Source of the DNA: Arcanobacterium canis
GTDB taxonomy: Bacteria; Actinomycetota; Actinomycetes; Actinomycetales; Actinomycetaceae
Assembly (NCBI RefSeq): GCF_029625435.1
Contig: NZ_CP121208.1
Span: 1,054,001-1,118,000 of the forward strand
Length of the DNA: 64,000 nt
Direction: 5' to 3'
Position 1 is the first letter of the stretch. Each line of letters opens with the position of its first letter. The notes beneath the pieces were generated by a model that was not told where the DNA came from, did not search any database, and saw nothing but the letters and a program-made list of their open reading frames with translations. Below, one piece after another: positions 43,158-52,769 of this stretch. The position numbers were made by a program, and so were the translations under genes.

Positions 43158-44177
43158 GTGATGAGAAAAAAGAATGCCACGATTTACGATGTGGCCAAAG
43201 CAGCAGGAGTTTCTCCTTCAACAGTTTCTCGCGCATTTTCAAACCCTGCGCGTGTATCAACTGATAGCGCGGAGCGGATTTTCTCAGCTGCTCGTGAACT
43301 TGGTTTCCGTTCCTCTGGCGCCTCCTATGCAAGTGGAAATAAGGCCACTCATGTGCTGTGTCTCATGGTTGCAGATATGGCTAATCCCACGTTTGCAACA
43401 ATGTATCGGGGTTTCCATAAAGCAGCTGACGAAAACGGTTACGCTGTGGTGATTGCTAATTCAGATGAATCAGGAGCTATTGAAGCCCACACACTGCGCA
43501 AAGTACTTCCCGACGTCGATGGTGTTGCCCTGGCCTCTTCACGATTAACTCCCGCCGCAATTCTTCAGGTGGAAAAGATCAAGCCGCTCGTATTAATGAA
43601 TCGTTATCTCGATGGGCACACGTGTATTGTGCCTGATACCGCTGGTGGAATGACTGCGGTGTGCACAGAGTTGAAAAGACTTGGACACACGAATGTTCTG
43701 TATCTTGCAGGCCCAGAAATGTCGTGGGCAAATGCGATGCGCTGGCGTGCGCTCCAGGATCAGTGTCACGCTAATGGGCTTACGCTGACTCGAACAAAGT
43801 TCTTATCCCCTGATCTTCACGGTGGAGCAGACGGCGCACGTATTTGGAACCGATCAATCACCTCGGCAGTTGTCGCATACAACGATCTGATGGCTTTTGG
43901 TTTCATGCGTCAAGCACACAGGCTTGGGGCGAAGATTCCGTACGATGTTTCAGTTATTGGGGTTGACGATTCCTCGATTTGCGATATGGCAGATCCCGAA
44001 CTCACATCGTTGAGTACCGGAAGCTTCGAGATTGGATACAAAGCTGCAATGTTCCTTATCGCACAAGCCACGAATCGCAGCAGGAGAGAACGTACCACCA
44101 TCGTCGTCCCGATGTCCCTCCACATGCGCGCAAGCTTGGGTCAGGCCAAAGGCGGTAGGGACGATAGCGAAATGTGA
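43158..44177 (+). CDS. LacI family transcriptional regulator
   Basis: 339 residues. The N-terminal helix-turn-helix ATIYDVAKAAGVSPSTVSRA (about 7-26) is a textbook LacI DNA-binding domain with the hinge helix following; the rest is a periplasmic-binding-like sugar sensor (about 60-330, with VIGVDDSSI). It likely represses the island until a sugar acid or glycoside binds. LacI operators are normally palindromes with a central CG; the repeats found in the island are direct repeats, so which site it reads is unclear. Starts GTG 43158 and ATG 43161 are equally possible. Confidence 0.92.
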   Translation: MMRKKNATIYDVAKAAGVSPSTVSRAFSNPARVSTDSAERIFSAARELGFRSSGASYASGNKATHVLCLMVADMANPTFATMYRGFHKAADENGYAVVIANSDESGAIEAHTLRKVLPDVDGVALASSRLTPAAILQVEKIKPLVLMNRYLDGHTCIVPDTAGGMTAVCTELKRLGHTNVLYLAGPEMSWANAMRWRALQDQCHANGLTLTRTKFLSPDLHGGADGARIWNRSITSAVVAYNDLMAFGFMRQAHRLGAKIPYDVSVIGVDDSSICDMADPELTSLSTGSFEIGYKAAMFLIAQATNRSRRERTTIVVPMSLHMRASLGQAKGGRDDSEM

Positions 44178-44230
44178 AGCGCTCCTTGCAAAAAGAACTG
44201 AATGCAACAGTTTTTACAAGGAGCGCTTCA
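44175..44230. terminator. Bidirectional terminator at the end of the island
   Basis: 14-bp perfect stem TGAAGCGCTCCTTG (44175-44188) with 44217-44230, extended inward by AAAAA/TTTTT after one mismatch. It covers the regulator stop codon and faces the protease gene coming from the other side. Confidence 0.8.
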
Positions 44231-44307
44231 ATTCCACATCTGTTGAAGCGTCATTGATGCGATAAGGCAACGAAACCTGATAGGGAATCTATAGATGTGA
44301 TCGGAAC

Positions 44308-46962
44308 CTAAAATATTGGTGTCCAGTAAAACACAGATCTGTTATGCACTACCTCTGGTGACAGATCCGGTCCTTGATCAGGAGCGTCTTGAGATTTCTG
44401 CTGATTGGCGGAGATTTTCTCAATGAAATCAGCAAATTGAGCCTGGTGCGGTCCGCGAAGCATCGCAAATGCCTTGCGCACTTGATTCTTTGTGCCAAGA
44501 TCTTTGTAGGGATCGGCAAGTATCTCATCGCGAACTGAATTTTGATAATTGCGAATCGTCTTCACAGCCGGTTCTTTGAGCTTTTGGTAATACATCTCCC
44601 GTGCTTGATCTTCATTTTGACTAGTAAGGCGCAAACCATAGGGCTCAACGATATAGGTCGTCGTTTTCGTCTTGGGGTTCAAGCCGGCAACCACAGTATT
44701 CGTATTCTCATCGAAAACTGTTACATTTCCTGGAGCGTGATGGGAAACCTCAATACGATAACCTTTTTGCAGCGAAATGTTCTTCGTTCCTTGACTGTGA
44801 TTAAAGTAGTAGTTTCCATCGCTGGCTTTCGTCACTACCTGTGTATCAACAAGGACACCTTTTGTGTCAAAAATTTTCACAGCCGGTGCCGCATTGCCCA
44901 TGCTTGATCCACGGAAGGCAATCTTTGCACTCTTCATATCCCGCGCAAACTGTAATTGATAACCGAAAGTGTGGTAGATACCAGCTAGTCGTAGCTTCAG
45001 ATTGGGAAGAATCTGTGAAGAAAATGGACGGTAGACATACTTCACTTCAGACCCAGTATCTTTAACATCAACCCAGTTATATCCTGATTCATAATCGGAA
45101 AGAATTGGCAATTGCAAAACATAGGTTCCAACAGGAATCCCTGTGAAGGTGGCTTTAGCGCCAGAAATCCTCGCCGTCGCTACAGTCTTATCGCCAGACT
45201 TGAGAGAAACACTCTTGCCTTCAAGAAGCTGGGACTTATCGATCTCGAATCTCACAGTCAAAGAAGAGGCCACATCAGGGAGATCTTTATTCTTAACAAC
45301 TTGCCAGGTGCGCTTTGAACTCATGGTGGATTTCGCTTTTGCCAAGTTATCGCCGTTCAGAATCTCACCGAGCATATTTGCTAGTGGAAGATCGCGGTCG
45401 TAGAGAGCAGATTTTGTTGCATCTGAAACCCTCAACCCCCATTTTTCAAGGTACGGAATAACGTTAACACCGTAAATCGCGGCGATTGCGCGAGCATAGA
45501 CATCCTGATTATCATAATCGCGCCCTGCATTTACTTCGCTGCGATACCACTGGAAAATCTTTGCGTAAGTTTTGAGTCCTTCAAAACCATCGAGAAGGTT
45601 AACCACAGCATACAGCCGCTCAGATGCTCCATCGTAGGCACCGCTACCATAGTTGGAAAAGTTCTTGCCCTTATCGATGCGCAACTTATTAGCCTTGACA
45701 TCTTGATCGTTCATATTAAAACCGTATGGGCCGTGGAAGTAAACAGACGGAGTTTGTTGAATGTAATGGGCAAAAATATTGTTCGAGGTTTCGTTTAAGA
45801 ACATTTTTCCCTGTCCGAACCTGCCTTGATAGCCGTGGCCAAGTTCGTGCAAACCTCCCCAATTCATCTCGTAAAATGAGGCGGCATCTGCATTGGAAAT
45901 ACCAACGTGGTCTTCGCTGTAGTAAGCAGCCCAACCATTGGCTCCAACGGGGCGAATCGTATAGCGTGTGCGCACGTTTTGGTCTAATGCATTCGATGGG
46001 TGGAGCGAAAGTCCGATTCCACTATCCATCATCTCAATGACGTTAGCGTAATACTGTAGAAACTGATTAAGAGTTTTAAATCCGCGTTTAAAAGTGGTGA
46101 GTTTAGATTCAGCAGAAATTCCAGTTAATACACTGACATAGTCATTTTCGACGACGGCGTACTGAGCGCCCGATTTCTTCCATTTAGTACGAAATTTTAT
46201 CTCTTCATCACCAGCTCGGTAGTAATTAAGCATTTTTGCAGACGAAGGGTAACGCAATGCAATTCGATACGTCTGGGAAATATCGGTGGCATCTTTGGCA
46301 AGTTCTGGCGAATAAACCTGTGGAACACTCGGATAGGACTGTCCATTCTTGACATTTTTCAACGTTGTCCAGTTACCACCTTTTTTGAGCGTGATCGTGG
46401 ATTCTTGCCCTTTGTTAGCCGTTAAGAAATTCACTCGCAGATCTGGTGACTGACCGATGATACGTGCCTCAATGGTGTCGTTAGCAGCTAAGTAGAGCCC
46501 GATGTGTTGGCGATCCGAGCGATCCCCACGATTAATACCAACAGAGCGAATATTCCACGTATTGGGACGGGCATAGATATCCCATTCTACCTCCACCTGA
46601 GCCTGTGGATCCCCAACAACAGTGACGGGAACTGTGCGCTGTGCGCTATTGCCGTGCGAATCTGTAACGGAATAGTTGAGCGCATATTCCCCTGCAATAC
46701 TAGTGTTGACATTTGACGAAGATGTCACCTTTTGTGTTAGATCCCCGTCTTCAAAATCCTTTACGAACGAGCGAAAACGCGTATCAGATGGATCGAAAGG
46801 AAAACCGCGTGGAAGCGTAATTTTTGCAGCTCCATAAAACATCGGTTCTGCCTTCGTACTGTAATAGTGCGGCGCAGGAGTATCCGCGTTTGCGGCAAGA
46901 GGGGCAACAAAACCAGTAAATCCTAGGAAAAAAGCTAGGACGAACGAGAGAACCTTTGTCAT
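44308..46962 (-). CDS. Secreted M60 family (enhancin/mucinase-like) metalloprotease
   Basis: 884 residues. A signal peptide (hydrophobic 4-24, cleavage likely after AANA, 26) leads to an Ig-like domain (DUF5011 type; FEDGDLTQKV to VPVTVVGDP, about 65-115), a strand-rich region, then the M60 catalytic core: HELGH (H372, E373, H376) with the third ligand Glu at NE391. The C-terminal 400 residues are strand-rich with no LPxTG or membrane anchor, so the enzyme is probably released. M60 proteases cleave mucin-type O-glycoproteins. The base composition is A+T-rich compared with the flanks. The start is MTKVLS at 46962, because the upstream 36 residues do not form a signal peptide. Confidence 0.88.
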   Translation of the reverse strand: MTKVLSFVLAFFLGFTGFVAPLAANADTPAPHYYSTKAEPMFYGAAKITLPRGFPFDPSDTRFRSFVKDFEDGDLTQKVTSSSNVNTSIAGEYALNYSVTDSHGNSAQRTVPVTVVGDPQAQVEVEWDIYARPNTWNIRSVGINRGDRSDRQHIGLYLAANDTIEARIIGQSPDLRVNFLTANKGQESTITLKKGGNWTTLKNVKNGQSYPSVPQVYSPELAKDATDISQTYRIALRYPSSAKMLNYYRAGDEEIKFRTKWKKSGAQYAVVENDYVSVLTGISAESKLTTFKRGFKTLNQFLQYYANVIEMMDSGIGLSLHPSNALDQNVRTRYTIRPVGANGWAAYYSEDHVGISNADAASFYEMNWGGLHELGHGYQGRFGQGKMFLNETSNNIFAHYIQQTPSVYFHGPYGFNMNDQDVKANKLRIDKGKNFSNYGSGAYDGASERLYAVVNLLDGFEGLKTYAKIFQWYRSEVNAGRDYDNQDVYARAIAAIYGVNVIPYLEKWGLRVSDATKSALYDRDLPLANMLGEILNGDNLAKAKSTMSSKRTWQVVKNKDLPDVASSLTVRFEIDKSQLLEGKSVSLKSGDKTVATARISGAKATFTGIPVGTYVLQLPILSDYESGYNWVDVKDTGSEVKYVYRPFSSQILPNLKLRLAGIYHTFGYQLQFARDMKSAKIAFRGSSMGNAAPAVKIFDTKGVLVDTQVVTKASDGNYYFNHSQGTKNISLQKGYRIEVSHHAPGNVTVFDENTNTVVAGLNPKTKTTTYIVEPYGLRLTSQNEDQAREMYYQKLKEPAVKTIRNYQNSVRDEILADPYKDLGTKNQVRKAFAMLRGPHQAQFADFIEKISANQQKSQDAPDQGPDLSPEVVHNRSVFYWTPIF

Positions 46963-47194
46963 CAGTATCCAATCGTCGATGTGACCTACCGGACAATTCA
47001 AACAAAAAGGAGGAATGTCTGACAAATAACTTAACAATCCCAAATACAACAAACATGGTCCATACAACAAAAAGGGAGTATTTTATCTCAATAAATAATG
47101 TGTTAGTTATATCACGGTTCGGTGTGATACGGCCTCGAAAGAGTGATCTGAACCTATAGCCTACCCCAACCTGACACGTAAGCCTGCCCCTCCC

Positions 47195-47225
47195 CCTAAG
47201 CGTAGACTTACAACCTCCGCTTAGG
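47195..47225. other. Small inverted repeat in the protease/tRNA gap
   Basis: 8-bp stem CCTAAGCG (47195-47202) with 47218-47225. It lies in the roughly 310-bp stretch 46963-47274, which otherwise holds an A+T-rich putative promoter region for the protease and the tRNA terminator. Its role is unknown. Confidence 0.3.
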
Positions 47226-47242
47226 CTGAAAGAAATCACTAA

Positions 47243-47271
47243 AGCCGGGTCAGCATCATGCTAACCCGGCT
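47243..47271 (-). terminator. Terminator of tRNA-Val
   Basis: 8-bp stem AGCCGGGT (47243-47250) with 47264-47271. Read on the - strand it is followed by TTTAGTGATTTCTTTC, and it begins 4 bases past the tRNA 3' end. Confidence 0.7.
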
Positions 47272-47274
47272 CTG

Positions 47275-47347
47275 TGGACCCTACCGGGCTCGAACCGATG
47301 ACCTACGCGGTGTAAACGCGTTGCTCTACCAACTGAGCTAAGAGTCC
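47275..47347 (-). tRNA. tRNA-Val (anticodon TAC)
   Basis: 73 nt on the - strand. The acceptor stem GGACTCT pairs with AGGGTCC (one G-T pair). The D-loop region GCTCAGTTGGTAGAGC, anticodon stem-loop ACGCG-TTTACAC-CGCGT with anticodon TAC, and T-loop GGTTCGAGCCC are all standard. CCA is not encoded. It marks the boundary between the low-GC region and the housekeeping genes that follow. Confidence 0.95.
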
Positions 47348-47426
47348 GTCAACGATATTACGGGACAGATATGCTCTTTCGGTAGCGAGATCAAGAAAAA
47401 GTGATCTATCTTGCTTTAGCGACTTC

Positions 47427-47831
47427 TTACTTTCCGCGAGCAGCAATGCGGTACAGCATCCAATCAGATTTCAAACCGTGGGAAGAAGTAGCGTTCATTC
47501 CTGCTGTACGAGCGGCTTCATCAACATCCGTCGCATTCACATGGCCTGCCACACCACGTGCGGGGATCGCAAGCCAGATAATCGATGCGCCCTCAAGCGA
47601 TGCCGCACAATCAACAAGGTAATCCGTAAGATCGTCCGTATCGCCATCATCACTACGCCACCACGCGAGAACCGAATCCGCAACGGCCGTATAGTCTTCG
47701 TCTTCCATCGCGGAACCAATGGCCTCTTCGATCAGATCTCTGAGATCGAAATCGACGTCGTCGTCGTAACCAAACTCCTGCACAATCGCACCCGATGAAA
47801 AGCCCAGCTCGAGCGCTGTGGTTGTTGACAC
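47427..47831 (-). CDS. DUF3052 family protein
   Basis: 134 residues. It is acidic and soluble, starting VSTTTALELGFSSGAIVQEFGYDDDVD and later carrying WLAIPARGVAGHVNATDVDEAARTAG. This is the actinobacterial DUF3052 family, of unknown function and usually encoded beside aceE, as here. GTG 47831 is chosen over the longer frame because GGAAGGAAG lies upstream. It diverges from aceE over 253 bp, which carries both promoters; no other element is clear there. Confidence 0.88.
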   Translation of the reverse strand: MSTTTALELGFSSGAIVQEFGYDDDVDFDLRDLIEEAIGSAMEDEDYTAVADSVLAWWRSDDGDTDDLTDYLVDCAASLEGASIIWLAIPARGVAGHVNATDVDEAARTAGMNATSSHGLKSDWMLYRIAARGK

Positions 47832-48084
47832 GCTTGTTCTTCCTTCCTGCGCGCTATTTGACACCTCATTTTAAGTACTTGAGCACCGTCAGTGCGAGGT
47901 GAAACGTATGCCAACCCCTCTCAGCTACCCCTTCCAGGCCGGAAGTCCCTCTCAACGTGACCCTTGTCCCACAACGATTTATCCAAATGACTAGGGCTAA
48001 AGACCCGAAAAAGGTAAATTGGATACTAGCGCACCGCAATATGCGTTGCGGTGATACCCGAAGACAAGAACAAGGGAGATAAAC

Positions 48085-50823
48085 GTGAGTGAATCATTGG
48101 ATAGGCCCACAATTGACGGCCTCCTGAACCAGGTTCCCGATTCCGACCGCGAGGAAACCCGCGAATGGCTGGAGTCTCTGGATGGCATGATCGACGCCAA
48201 CGGCGGCGAACGAGCAAGCTTCATCCTGAAGGAGCTCAAGGCTCGCGCCGCTTCACGCGGTGTTGCAACCACCGATGACCTTAACACCCCATATGTCAAC
48301 ACCATTCCCGTTTCCGAACAGCCACAGTATCCGGGTAACGAAGAACTCGAGCATGAGTTCCGTAGCTGGACCCGCTGGAACGCTGCCGTTATGGTGACCC
48401 GCCAGCAGCGCGATGGCATCCACGTTGGCGGACACATTTCCTCATTCGCCGCTCAGGCAACCCTCTACGACGTAGGTTTGAACCACTTCTTCCGCGGCAA
48501 GGACAGCGAAGACGGCGGCGATCAGATTTTCTGGCAGGGGCATTCCTCGCCGGGTAACTATGCGCGCGCCTTCCTTGAAGGCCGTCTGAGCGAAGCGGAC
48601 CTGGATTCATTCCGCCAGCAAGCATCACGCTTCTCGGGCGGACGCGGTATGCCGTCCTACCCGCACCCGCGCCAGATGGACGACTTCTGGGAGTTCCCGA
48701 CAGTATCCCTGGGTCTTGGCCCGATTTCTGCGATCTACCAGGCATGGTTTAACCGTTACATGCTTGAGCGCGGCATCAAAGACACCTCGAAGCAGCATGT
48801 ATGGGCATTCCTGGGCGACGGCGAAATGGACGAGCCCGAATCGCGTGGTCTGATCCACTTCGCCTCCTACCAGAACCTCGACAACTTGACTTTCGTTGTC
48901 TCGGCGAACCTCCAGCGCCTCGACGGCCCCGTCCGCGGCAACGGCAAGATTGTCCAAGAACTTGAAGCAGAGTTCCGAGGCGCCGGCTGGGATGTCATCA
49001 AGGTCCTGTGGGGCCGTGAATGGGACGAACTGTTCGCAAAAGATAAGGACGGCGCCCTCACGTCGTTGGTGAATAACACTCTCGACGGTGATTTCCAGAC
49101 TTTCTCTGCAAACGACGGCGGCTACTTCCGCGAGAACTTCTTCGGTCGCGATCCGCGCACGAAAGCGCTCGTCTCGGACCTGTCTGACGATCAGATCTTC
49201 GGTCTGCGCCGCGGTGGCCACGACTCTGAGAAGATCTACGCCGCGTACAAGCGCGCAATGGATACCAAGGGCAAGCCAACCGTGATCCTCGCCCAGACAA
49301 TCAAGGGCTACGAACTCGGTTCGAACTTCACCGCTCGTAACGGCGCACACCAGATGAAGAAACTCAACACGATGGACCTTCATGGTCTGCGGGAGACTCT
49401 GGGCCTGACCGATATCCCGGAGTCGTCACTCGAAGATCCGTTCAACGCTCCGTACTACGTACCAGATCACAACTCCGAGGCGTGGAAGTACATCATGGAT
49501 CGCCGTGCAGCACTCGGAGGCCCGCTTCCCAAGCGCGCTCCCTTCGTCGGCGGCGTCGAGCTTCCGGATGCCAAGCACTACGATGTGTTGAAGAAGGGCT
49601 CTGGAAAGCAGGAAGTCGCCACCACGATGGGGTTCGTGCGTCTCCTCAAGGAGCTCATGCGCGACAAGAAGTTCGGCCACCGTTTCGTGCCGATCATTCC
49701 TGACGAAGCTCGTACTTTCGGCATGGAGGCAATGTTCCCCACGGCCAAGATCTTCAACACGCGCGGCCAGGAATACACTGCTGTGGACCACGACATGCTC
49801 TTGTCCTACAAGGAATCTACCAAGGGCCAGATCATGCACACCGGCATTACAGAGGCTGGCTCGGTGGCAGCGTTCCAGGCAGCAGGTACGTCCTACTCAA
49901 CCCACAAGTACCCGATGGTGCCTGTTTACATCTTCTATTCGATGTTCGGATTCCAGCGCACTGGCGATCAATTCTGGGCAGCAGGCGATCAGTTGACGCG
50001 TGGCTTCATCCTCGGTGCGACGGCTGGCCGTACGACGCTCACCGGCGAAGGCCTGCAGCACATGGACGGAAACTCGCAGGTCCTTGCGTCAACTAACAAG
50101 GCGATCGTTTCCTACGATCCGGCTTACGCCTACGAGATTCGCCATATTGTCAAGGACGGCATCGAGCGCATGTACGGTGACGGTAGCGACGGACGCGATC
50201 AGAACGTCATGTACTACCTCACTGTCTATAATGAGCCGATCCACCAGCCAGCTGAGCCGGAAGACGTCGATGTTGAGGGTATCCTGCGTGGTATCCACAA
50301 GATTGACCAGGCCGAAGGCAATGGTCCACGCGTGAATCTTCTCGCTTCAGGCGTCGGTGTGCCGTGGGCACGTGAGGCTCGCGAAATGCTGAAGAACGAC
50401 TGGGGCGTTGACGCCAACGTCTTCTCCGTGACGTCGTGGTACGAATTGCGTCGTGACGGTCTGGAAGCTGACGAGCATAACTTCCTCCATCCTGAGGAAG
50501 CTCCTCGTGAGGCTTATCTACACGCCAAGCTCAAGGGCGAATCGGGCCCGTTCATCGCGACGTCTGATTTTGACAAGCAGACACAGGATTCGATCCGCCC
50601 ATGGATGCCAAGTGACTACTACGTCCTCGGTGCCGACGGCTTTGGTATCTCGGATATGCGCCGCGCTGCTCGCCGCCACTTCTTCATTGATTCAGCATCG
50701 ATGGTAGTCCGTGCGCTTCAGGCACTGGCTGATCGAGGCGAAATCGATCGTTCTAAGATCGGCGAGGCCATCGCGAAGTACGACCTCTTCAACCCGCAGA
50801 AGGGTACGTCTGGTAAGGAGTAG
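48085..50823 (+). CDS. aceE: Pyruvate dehydrogenase E1 component, homodimeric type
   Basis: 912 residues. It decarboxylates pyruvate on thiamine diphosphate and acetylates the lipoyl group of E2. LDGMIDANGGERASFIL and FRSWTRWNAAVMV near the start and the ThDP/Mg motif GDGEMDEPES (about 244 onward, with the Asn further on in LQRLDGPVRGN) mark the AceE family, as does the C-terminal transketolase-like domain. GTG 48085 follows AGGGAGATAAAC. E2 and E3 are encoded at 8.3-11.3 kb, a typical actinobacterial split. A strong terminator ends the gene. Confidence 0.97.
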   Translation: MSESLDRPTIDGLLNQVPDSDREETREWLESLDGMIDANGGERASFILKELKARAASRGVATTDDLNTPYVNTIPVSEQPQYPGNEELEHEFRSWTRWNAAVMVTRQQRDGIHVGGHISSFAAQATLYDVGLNHFFRGKDSEDGGDQIFWQGHSSPGNYARAFLEGRLSEADLDSFRQQASRFSGGRGMPSYPHPRQMDDFWEFPTVSLGLGPISAIYQAWFNRYMLERGIKDTSKQHVWAFLGDGEMDEPESRGLIHFASYQNLDNLTFVVSANLQRLDGPVRGNGKIVQELEAEFRGAGWDVIKVLWGREWDELFAKDKDGALTSLVNNTLDGDFQTFSANDGGYFRENFFGRDPRTKALVSDLSDDQIFGLRRGGHDSEKIYAAYKRAMDTKGKPTVILAQTIKGYELGSNFTARNGAHQMKKLNTMDLHGLRETLGLTDIPESSLEDPFNAPYYVPDHNSEAWKYIMDRRAALGGPLPKRAPFVGGVELPDAKHYDVLKKGSGKQEVATTMGFVRLLKELMRDKKFGHRFVPIIPDEARTFGMEAMFPTAKIFNTRGQEYTAVDHDMLLSYKESTKGQIMHTGITEAGSVAAFQAAGTSYSTHKYPMVPVYIFYSMFGFQRTGDQFWAAGDQLTRGFILGATAGRTTLTGEGLQHMDGNSQVLASTNKAIVSYDPAYAYEIRHIVKDGIERMYGDGSDGRDQNVMYYLTVYNEPIHQPAEPEDVDVEGILRGIHKIDQAEGNGPRVNLLASGVGVPWAREAREMLKNDWGVDANVFSVTSWYELRRDGLEADEHNFLHPEEAPREAYLHAKLKGESGPFIATSDFDKQTQDSIRPWMPSDYYVLGADGFGISDMRRAARRHFFIDSASMVVRALQALADRGEIDRSKIGEAIAKYDLFNPQKGTSGKE

Positions 50824-50837
50824 TCCTCATCAGGAGT

Positions 50838-50876
50838 AAGTGAGGCGTAGCTAGATTCCCCAGCTACGCCTCACTT
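50838..50876 (+). terminator. Rho-independent terminator of aceE
   Basis: Perfect 15-bp stem (50838-50852 with 50862-50876, AAGTGAGGCGTAGCT), 9-nt loop, then TTATC. It begins 14 bp after the stop. Confidence 0.85.
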
Positions 50877-50996
50877 TTATCTCAGTTCACGATCCCCTGT
50901 TGTGTTCGCCATCATCAAAATTTAGAGGACACATTGCACGCCAAACGTCTTGATAAGCGTAGGCTTGGCCGATAGGATTTCGAGAATTGAGGAAAT

Positions 50997-52769
50997 GTGA
51001 CTTTATTGCGCATCGTGCGGCAATTTATGGTGGGCCGCATACATTTGGTTGCCGCGATTGTCGCGCTACAGCTGGTGCAAATCGCCTTTAGCCTGTGGTT
51101 ACCATCAATCAATGCCACGATCATTGACGACGGAGTGCTCGCTGGACACACACAGCTCATCTGGACACAAGGTCTTCTGATGCTCTTGGTCTCGTTGCTC
51201 CAGATTACTGCGATGGTAGGGGCAATTTATATTGGATCAAAAACGGCAATGGCCTTTGGTCGAGATCTGCGCCGCGGAGTGTTTACTCATGTGCAATCTT
51301 TTTCCGCCACAGATGCCCATCATTTTGGTGCGCCGTCACTGATCACTCGTGCAACAAATGATATTCAGCAAATCCAGATGGTCATTCTCCTCACCTTCAC
51401 CATCATGGTGATGGCACCGATTATGGGCGTTGGAGGCGTGGTCATGGCAATTCGTCAAGATGCTCCGCTTGCTTGGGTTTTAGCGATCGCTGTCCCCGTT
51501 CTCTTCATCATTATCGGATGGGTCATGGCATACCTCGTCCCGACCTATCGCGTCTTGCAAGAACGAATCGACGCCATCAATACCCGGTTACGCGAACAGC
51601 TCACGGGAGTGCGAGTGATCCGAGCATTTGTTCGACAGAAAGCTGAACGAGACAAATTTGATCAGGCGAATAGTGATCTGCGCTCAACGTGGTTAAAAAT
51701 CGGCTTACTCTGGGCAGTCTTGATCCCATCGTCTCAACTTGTCGTCGGTCTTTCCTCAACCGCCGTCGTGTGGTTCGGAGGCCACCGGATCGCATCAGGA
51801 CAAATGCAAGTCGGCGCATTAACTGCCTATATTTCCTATCTCATGATGATTTTGGTATCCGTCATGATGAGCGGCATGATGGCAATGCTCCTTCCGCGAG
51901 GTGAAGTTTGTGCAAAACGTGTCAACGAAATTCTCCAAACCACACCATCGATCGTGGCGCCTTCCACCCCTGACCGCCTTCCGGACGGGGCTGTGACGTT
52001 CGAGTTCGATCACGTCGGTCTGCGATACCCCGGCGCATCAGCCTCTGTCTTCGATGACGTGTCCTTCACTGTGGCACCGGGAAAGACAGTGGGTATCATC
52101 GGCTCGACCGGATCAGGAAAAACATCACTTTTACGTCTCTTCCCACGAATGATTGACGCCACAGACGGCGAAATTCGAGCCGGAGGTATCCCCATCAAAC
52201 GGTTGGATCCTGCTGAGCTTCGCCAACGCATTGCCATGGTCCCACAAAAAGCATTCCTCTTTTCTGGAACAATCGCGTCAAACGTTTCCGGCCACATTCG
52301 TACTGGCCACAAGTACGACGCTGAGCGTGTCACCACAGCGTTGAAAGCAGCCGATGCATGGGAATTCGTCAGTAAGCTCGCCGACGGGCTCGACGCAACG
52401 GTCGAATCCGGAGGAAAGAACTTCTCTGGTGGTCAGCGTCAACGACTGACCATCGCTCGCGCAATCTACAAAGCGCTTCCAGACGCATCTGGACTTCTGG
52501 GAGCAGACATCATTCTTTTCGATGACTCCTTCTCTGCTCTTGACTACGCAACCGACGCCCGTCTGCGCGCAGCACTTCCCCACTATCTCACTAGAGTTGG
52601 AGTGATCATCGTCGCTGCACGCGTGTCTACGATCCGCCACGCCGACGAAATCCTCGTTCTCGACGGCGGCGGCGTCGTCGGTAAAGGCACCCATGAGCAG
52701 CTCAGCGCTACATGTTCTGTCTACCAAGAAATCGTTCATTCACAAATAACCCAAGAGGAGGCGGAATGA
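50997..52769 (+). CDS. ABC exporter half-transporter with degenerate ATP-site residues
   Basis: 590 residues. An N-terminal six-helix membrane domain (about 1-310) is followed by an ATP-binding domain: Walker A GSTGSGKTS (about 369), signature FSGGQRQR (canonical) and Walker B IILFDDSFSALD, where the catalytic Glu is Asp. The H-loop reads AARVST, with the usual His replaced by Ala. These changes mark it as the non-catalytic-site partner of a heterodimer (BmrC/LmrC-like). GTG 50997 follows GAGGA. Its stop overlaps the next ABC gene by ATGA. Confidence 0.92.
   Translation: MTLLRIVRQFMVGRIHLVAAIVALQLVQIAFSLWLPSINATIIDDGVLAGHTQLIWTQGLLMLLVSLLQITAMVGAIYIGSKTAMAFGRDLRRGVFTHVQSFSATDAHHFGAPSLITRATNDIQQIQMVILLTFTIMVMAPIMGVGGVVMAIRQDAPLAWVLAIAVPVLFIIIGWVMAYLVPTYRVLQERIDAINTRLREQLTGVRVIRAFVRQKAERDKFDQANSDLRSTWLKIGLLWAVLIPSSQLVVGLSSTAVVWFGGHRIASGQMQVGALTAYISYLMMILVSVMMSGMMAMLLPRGEVCAKRVNEILQTTPSIVAPSTPDRLPDGAVTFEFDHVGLRYPGASASVFDDVSFTVAPGKTVGIIGSTGSGKTSLLRLFPRMIDATDGEIRAGGIPIKRLDPAELRQRIAMVPQKAFLFSGTIASNVSGHIRTGHKYDAERVTTALKAADAWEFVSKLADGLDATVESGGKNFSGGQRQRLTIARAIYKALPDASGLLGADIILFDDSFSALDYATDARLRAALPHYLTRVGVIIVAARVSTIRHADEILVLDGGGVVGKGTHEQLSATCSVYQEIVHSQITQEEAE

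Noticed and set aside
47275-47347. tRNA-Val as an attachment site for an integrated element
   Set aside because: No integrase and no duplicated tRNA 3' end were seen near the other side of the low-GC block.
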